Positions 60,341-64,000 of a stretch of DNA of 64,000 nt are shown in pieces. Numbering within the stretch: position 1 is the first letter of the stretch; each line of letters begins with the position of its first letter. The translations under genes and the position numbers were made by a program. Below the pieces are notes generated by a model that was not told the origin of the DNA, did no database searches, and saw nothing but the letters and a program-made list of their open reading frames with translations. Source of the stretch: Microbacterium hatanonis (lineage in GTDB: Bacteria > Actinomycetota > Actinomycetes > Actinomycetales > Microbacteriaceae); contig NZ_VRSV01000002.1 of NCBI RefSeq assembly GCF_008017415.1, forward strand, positions 930,001 through 994,000. Direction: 5' to 3'.

Positions 60341-60846
60341 GAGCGTTTCGGCGGGGCGTTCGGGGTCTCGATCGCCGACTCGGCGAGGCTCCGGCGCGCC
60401 CGACGCAGGAAGCTCGCGAAGAGGGCGACCTCGTCGTCGTCGAAGTCGCCGAGCATGGCGTCCTCGATGGCGCGGACGGTCTCGGCCATCGCGTCGATCT
60501 TCTCGATGCCGGCCGGGGTGATCGACAGCAGGATCTGCCGACCGTGGTCGGGGTTGCGGTCCCGGCGGGCGAGCCCCGCGTCGACAAGGGGGGTGAGGGT
60601 CTCGGCCATCGACTGCGGGCGCACGAACGAACGGCGGGCGAGGTCGGACGACGTGAGGCCGGGAAGGCGTTTGAGCACCGTCAACGCGGTGTACTGCGCG
60701 TAGTTCAGCCCGTGCGAGGCCACCGCGTCGATGAACGGACGTCTCACGGCCATCTCGGCCTGTTTGAGCAGGTAGATGAGGCCTCTGTCGCCGGGCATGT
60801 TCTCGCGGGCGTCCTTTCCGCGGAGCGGGCCCGCGGGATTCATCAT
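60337..60846 (-). CDS. MarR-family transcriptional regulator
   Basis: A 169-residue winged-helix regulator (NYAQYTALTVLKRLPGLTSSDLARRSFVRPQSMAETL, shown here as several overlapping family blocks in positions 40-85; wing around RNPDHGRQILLS). I placed the start at the ATG pair at 60846/60843, after GGGTGAC. It is divergent from the MaoC gene, with a palindrome between, so it is likely to repress the MaoC-SDR-ligase operon and respond to an acyl- or aryl-CoA or acid. Confidence 0.88.
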   Translation of the reverse strand: MMNPAGPLRGKDARENMPGDRGLIYLLKQAEMAVRRPFIDAVASHGLNYAQYTALTVLKRLPGLTSSDLARRSFVRPQSMAETLTPLVDAGLARRDRNPDHGRQILLSITPAGIEKIDAMAETVRAIEDAMLGDFDDDEVALFASFLRRARRSLAESAIETPNAPPKRS

Positions 60847-60859
60847 GTCACCCGGATGA

Positions 60860-60878
60860 GTTTCAGGTAAACTGATAC
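60860..60878. promoter_or_regulatory. MarR-type operator GTTTCAG-N5-CTGATAC
   Basis: A 19-base inverted repeat (six of seven arm pairs match) in the 56-base gap between the divergent MarR and MaoC genes. Confidence 0.6.
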
Positions 60879-60902
60879 AAATCGCGTTCGAAGGAGAATG
60901 AG

Positions 60903-61373
60903 ATGACCTCACCGGATGCTGCGCGCCTGAGCGTGTCGCTGGACGACCTCCCCACCCTCGTCGGGCGGACCTTCGGTCCGTCGTCGTGGCGGGAGATCCC
61001 GCAATCGGAGGTGACCGCCTTCGCGGATCTCACGGGGGACCACAACCCCATCCACCTCGACCCCGAGATGGCGGCGACGACTCCCTTCGGCGGCACGATC
61101 GTGCACGGGTATCTCACCCTGAGTCTCGTCGTGCCCCTGATGGCCGAGGTCTTCGAGGTGACGGACATCGGCGTGGGCATCAACTACGGGCTCGACCGCC
61201 TCCGCTTCCCCTCGCCCGTGCCCGTCGGCTCGCGGGTGCGGATCGCCGGAGAGGTGACCGCGGTCGACGAGGTCGCCGGGGGTCTTCAGGTCGCGGCACG
61301 CGTGGTCTTCGAGGTCGAGGGCGGGTCGAAACCCGCCTGCGTGGCCGACATGGTGCTGAGGTACTACCGATGA
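60903..61373 (+). CDS. MaoC-type (R)-hydratase
   Basis: A 156-residue single hot-dog-domain protein with the hydratase motif DLTGDHNPIH followed by FGGTIVHGYLTLSL, i.e. the Asp/His pair of enoyl-CoA hydratases. AAGGAG lies six bases upstream of the ATG; an earlier ATG at 60898 is followed by a stop. It is the first gene of an operon for CoA-linked degradation of an organic acid. The stop overlaps the SDR start. Confidence 0.9.
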   Translation: MTSPDAARLSVSLDDLPTLVGRTFGPSSWREIPQSEVTAFADLTGDHNPIHLDPEMAATTPFGGTIVHGYLTLSLVVPLMAEVFEVTDIGVGINYGLDRLRFPSPVPVGSRVRIAGEVTAVDEVAGGLQVAARVVFEVEGGSKPACVADMVLRYYR

Positions 61374-62281
61374 GCGCGGTCGACCTCACCGGTCGGGTCG
61401 CCGTCGTCACCGGCGCCGGACGCGGCCTCGGCAACGCCTACGCCGTGGCGCTGGCCGCGGCGGGGGCCGGGGTCGTCGTCAACGACGTCGACGAGGAGTC
61501 GGCGCGGCGCACGGCCGATGAGATCACGTCGGCGGGCGGGCGAGCGGCGGTCGTCGTCGCCCCGGTGGGGCCGGCGGAGACGGCAGACCGCCTCGTCGCC
61601 GCCGCGGTGCACGAGTTCGGTCGGCTCGACGCGATGATCGCCAACGCCGGGGTCCTGCGCGACAGGGTGCTGTGGAAGACGAGCGACGCCGAGTTCGACG
61701 TCGTCGTGGAGACGCACCTGCGCGGCGCGTTCACCTGCGGGCGCGCGGCGGCGCAGCATTTCCGGGAGGCGGGCGGGGGCGGACGCATCATCCTGATCGG
61801 TTCTCCGGCCGGGCAGTTCGGCAACTTCGGCCAGACCGCCTACGCCGCCTCGAAGGCGGGCGTGGTCGCGATGGCGCGCACGTGGTCGCTCGAACTGGCA
61901 CGAGCCGGAGTGACGGTGAACGCGGTGATCCCCACCGCGATGACCGCGATGACGGGAACGATGCCGATCTACGCCGACCACTACGAACGCCTCCTCGCCG
62001 GCGAGCCGTTGCCGCGCGTGATCCGACAGGAGCACGCGCTCGGAACCCCGGCCGACGTCGCACCGCTCGTCGTCTGGTTGGCGTCCGCCGCGTCGGAAGG
62101 GGTCACCGGTCAGGCCATCGGTCTGGGCGGTGATCGTCTGACCCTCTACGCGCACCCCTCCGTGCTCGCCACGCACGATTCCGACGGCGGCTGGACGGCC
62201 GAGGGGATCGACGCGTACTGGCGGTCCGAGCTCGGCGCCTCCGCTCAGCCCTCGGGCCCGACGTTCGCGCCCCTGGACTGA
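61370..62281 (+). CDS. Short-chain dehydrogenase/reductase (3-hydroxyacyl-CoA type)
   Basis: A 303-residue SDR with cofactor motif TGAGRGLG, the NAG motif (IANAGVL) and catalytic serine (LIGSPAG) and YAASK. The length and the C-terminal extension resemble the MFE-type 3-hydroxyacyl-CoA dehydrogenases usually paired with MaoC hydratases. It overlaps the MaoC stop by four bases and is followed two bases later by the acyl-CoA ligase. Confidence 0.9.
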   Translation: MSAVDLTGRVAVVTGAGRGLGNAYAVALAAAGAGVVVNDVDEESARRTADEITSAGGRAAVVVAPVGPAETADRLVAAAVHEFGRLDAMIANAGVLRDRVLWKTSDAEFDVVVETHLRGAFTCGRAAAQHFREAGGGGRIILIGSPAGQFGNFGQTAYAASKAGVVAMARTWSLELARAGVTVNAVIPTAMTAMTGTMPIYADHYERLLAGEPLPRVIRQEHALGTPADVAPLVVWLASAASEGVTGQAIGLGGDRLTLYAHPSVLATHDSDGGWTAEGIDAYWRSELGASAQPSGPTFAPLD

Positions 62282-62283
62282 TC

Positions 62284-63885
62284 GTGGAGGCGCACTACGC
62301 GGATCTGTGGCATCGGATCGCGCAGGCGGTCCCCGACCGTCCGGCCATCGTCACGGTCGGCGAAGGGTCGATGACCTACGGCGAATTCGACGATGCGGCC
62401 TCCCGGTTCGCCGCCCTCGTCGCCGAACTCGGCCTTCGTCGCGATGACAAGGTGTCGATCCTGCTGCACAACCGCCCCGAGTGGCTCGTGACCTTCGCCG
62501 GGTCGATCCGGGTCGGAATCGTCCCCGTCTCGCTCAACTTCCGCTACCGCGCCCACGAGGTCGCGAGGCTTCTCGACGACTCCGACTCGGCGGCCGTCGT
62601 CTACGCGGCCAGCCTCGCGCCGGTCGTCGCCGAGGCGGTGTCGATCCTCGGGCGGCCGATCGCCCTCCTGCAGGTGCAGGACGTGGATGCGGAGCTGCTC
62701 CCGGGCGCGATGGACTTCCGCGAGCACCTCGCCCGCGACCCGCTGGCCTACGAGGATCCGGTCGACGGCGACTTCTTCATGTACACGGGCGGCACGACCG
62801 GAGCGCCGAAGGCTGCGGTGTGGAGCGTGCGGCAGATGCTCTCGATGCAGGTGTACAACGCCTACGTCACCGCGGGACGCCCGTTGCCGCAGACCCCCGA
62901 AGACGTCGTCCGCCTCGCGACGGATCCGGCTCACGGGCGCATCATCGCTCTGGCGCTGTCGCCCTACATGCACGGCACCGCGCTGACGACCGTCATCAAC
63001 GCACTGCTCCTGGGCGGCACGGTCGTCGTGCTGCCGACCGCGAAGTTCGATCCCGTGGGCGCTGTGCGTGCGATCGTCGATGAGCGCGTCACCCGGGTCG
63101 CGGTCGCGGGCGACGCGATCGCCCTGCCGCTCCTCGAGGCGGCGGAGGAGATGGGCATCACGGAGCTGCCCCTCCTGGAGTCGGTGCTGTCCTCGGGCAT
63201 GAGGTTCAGCGACACCACGAAGGCACGCCTCCACGCGCTCGGTCCGGTCGTCATCACCGACATCCTCGCGTCCACCGAGGGCGGGGCGGTGGCGCTCGGC
63301 ATCACGCGGTCGGTCGACGATCTCCCGGCGCGATTCCGTCTGACGCCGGGCACGGTGATCCTCGACGACGCGCTCGAGGAGGTGCAGTCCCTCCCCGGGG
63401 CGGCGGGGCGGATCGCCTTCACCGGCGGCATGCCCCGCGGCTACTACAAGGATGCGGCGAAGACCGCGGCCAACTTCGTCGAGATCCGCGGGCGCCGCCA
63501 CATCATCGCGGGCGACCTGGTGCGCGTCGAGGCCGACGGGTACATCGAGCTCCTGGGGCGCGGTGCGACCGTCGTCAACTCCGGGGGAGAGAAGGTGTTC
63601 CCCGCCGAGGTCGAGGAGTCGCTGCTCGGTCATCCCGCCGTGCGCGACGCCGTCGTGTTCGGCATCCCCGACGACCGGTGGGGGGAGGTCGTCGCCGCGG
63701 CGATCGCGGTGGACGACCCGTCGTCCCTCTCCCGCTCGGAGGTGATCTCCCACGTCGGGGCCGAACTGGCAGGCTACAAGAAGCCCAAGCGGCTTCTCGT
63801 CGTGGCGGATCTCGAACGCAGCGGAAGCGGGAAGGTCGATCTGGCGAGGCTCCGGGCCCGACTTCTTCAGGAGGAGACGCAATGA
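62284..63885 (+). CDS. Acyl-CoA synthetase (AMP-dependent ligase)
   Basis: A 533-residue ANL-superfamily ligase. The phosphate loop is YTGGTTGAPKA; later motifs are ASTEGG, GYYKD (A5-like region), GDLVRVEADGYIELLGR and the C-terminal lysine segment RSGSGKVDL. It activates a carboxylic acid to its CoA ester. GTG start; the stop overlaps the next ATG. The acid is unknown. Confidence 0.92.
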   Translation: MEAHYADLWHRIAQAVPDRPAIVTVGEGSMTYGEFDDAASRFAALVAELGLRRDDKVSILLHNRPEWLVTFAGSIRVGIVPVSLNFRYRAHEVARLLDDSDSAAVVYAASLAPVVAEAVSILGRPIALLQVQDVDAELLPGAMDFREHLARDPLAYEDPVDGDFFMYTGGTTGAPKAAVWSVRQMLSMQVYNAYVTAGRPLPQTPEDVVRLATDPAHGRIIALALSPYMHGTALTTVINALLLGGTVVVLPTAKFDPVGAVRAIVDERVTRVAVAGDAIALPLLEAAEEMGITELPLLESVLSSGMRFSDTTKARLHALGPVVITDILASTEGGAVALGITRSVDDLPARFRLTPGTVILDDALEEVQSLPGAAGRIAFTGGMPRGYYKDAAKTAANFVEIRGRRHIIAGDLVRVEADGYIELLGRGATVVNSGGEKVFPAEVEESLLGHPAVRDAVVFGIPDDRWGEVVAAAIAVDDPSSLSRSEVISHVGAELAGYKKPKRLLVVADLERSGSGKVDLARLRARLLQEETQ

Positions 63886-64000
63886 CCCGTTACGAGCCGG
63901 CGATCGACGTCGACGCCATCCGGGCGATCGACACCCACGTGCACGTGCAGTTCGACTCCGAGGGGCGGCGCTCGCTCCCCGACGATCTGCTCGCCGCCAT
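63882..64000 (+). CDS. Amidohydrolase_2-type protein (3' end outside the window)
   Basis: Only 39 residues are seen. They contain IDTHVHVQF, the N-terminal HxH metal motif of amidohydrolase-related decarboxylases/hydrolases. The ATG overlaps the ligase stop, so it belongs to the MaoC-SDR-ligase operon. Confidence 0.75.
   Translation, partial: MTRYEPAIDVDAIRAIDTHVHVQFDSEGRRSLPDDLLAA

Overview
The window comes from a very GC-rich chromosome with frequent GTG and some TTG starts and tight ATGA/GTGA gene overlaps. This fits a high-GC actinobacterium. My guess is the Microbacteriaceae (Microbacterium-like), but there is no rRNA or other marker gene here to prove it. I see no tRNA, rRNA, CRISPR, transposase or phage gene. 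Almost every base belongs to catabolic, transport or regulatory genes, so this is a metabolic island of accessory character.

Region 1 (1-30,245) looks like one large uncharacterised catabolic regulon for a nitrogen-containing compound. It begins with a tightly coupled plus-strand operon: Rieske oxygenase (cut by the window edge), glutamine-synthetase-like ligase, aldehyde dehydrogenase, two intact phosphotriesterase-family hydrolases, isochorismatase-type amidohydrolase, GMC oxidoreductase and amidase. Next come a lipoprotein binding protein, a creatinase-type M24 protein, a YtcJ-type amidohydrolase, a second amidase, two more binding proteins and a polyamine-type ABC transporter. After these are three divergent gene pairs or groups: pseudo-phosphotriesterase / amidohydrolase-deaminase; RidA-MFS / RidA-amidohydrolase; and cupin-RutA-like monooxygenase / pseudo-phosphotriesterase. 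Six intergenic sites carry the same double operator: G(G/T)ATCC, 15 bases, then GGATCC. They match the VanR-type GntR operator ATTGGATCCAAT and tie these units together, although no GntR gene lies in the window. Several enzymes occur as paralogue pairs in which one copy has lost catalytic residues.

Region 2 (30,311-40,374) is a guanidine/urea-type nitrogen module: sodium:solute symporter, TetR regulator, two DUF1989 proteins (carboxyguanidine deiminase type), a 1,204-residue biotin-dependent carboxylase, allophanate hydrolase and a metallo-beta-lactamase-fold lactonase-like protein. A shared sequence element upstream of the symporter and of the deiminase genes is a candidate TetR site.

Region 3 (40,441-52,601) handles plant or microbial glycans: a LacI regulator with ThuA, Gfo/Idh/MocA and GH51 arabinofuranosidase; then a second LacI divergent from a sugar ABC transporter, a GH32-like hydrolase and a serine hydrolase; then a lone medium-chain oxidoreductase.

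Region 4 (52,711-59,710, minus strand) is an ebo-type cluster: inositol-phosphate synthase, UbiA-family EboC, a fusion of a TIM-barrel isomerase with EboA, TatD-like EboB, EboE-like protein and an alkaline-phosphatase-superfamily enzyme. Known ebo clusters are linked to moving precursor metabolites to the periplasm.

Region 5 (60,035-64,000) has a DUF3253 protein, a MarR regulator with a palindromic operator, and the start of an operon of MaoC hydratase, SDR, acyl-CoA ligase and an amidohydrolase cut by the window end. Convergent gene ends in the window hold palindromic intergenic units, including two copies of a 77-base repeat.
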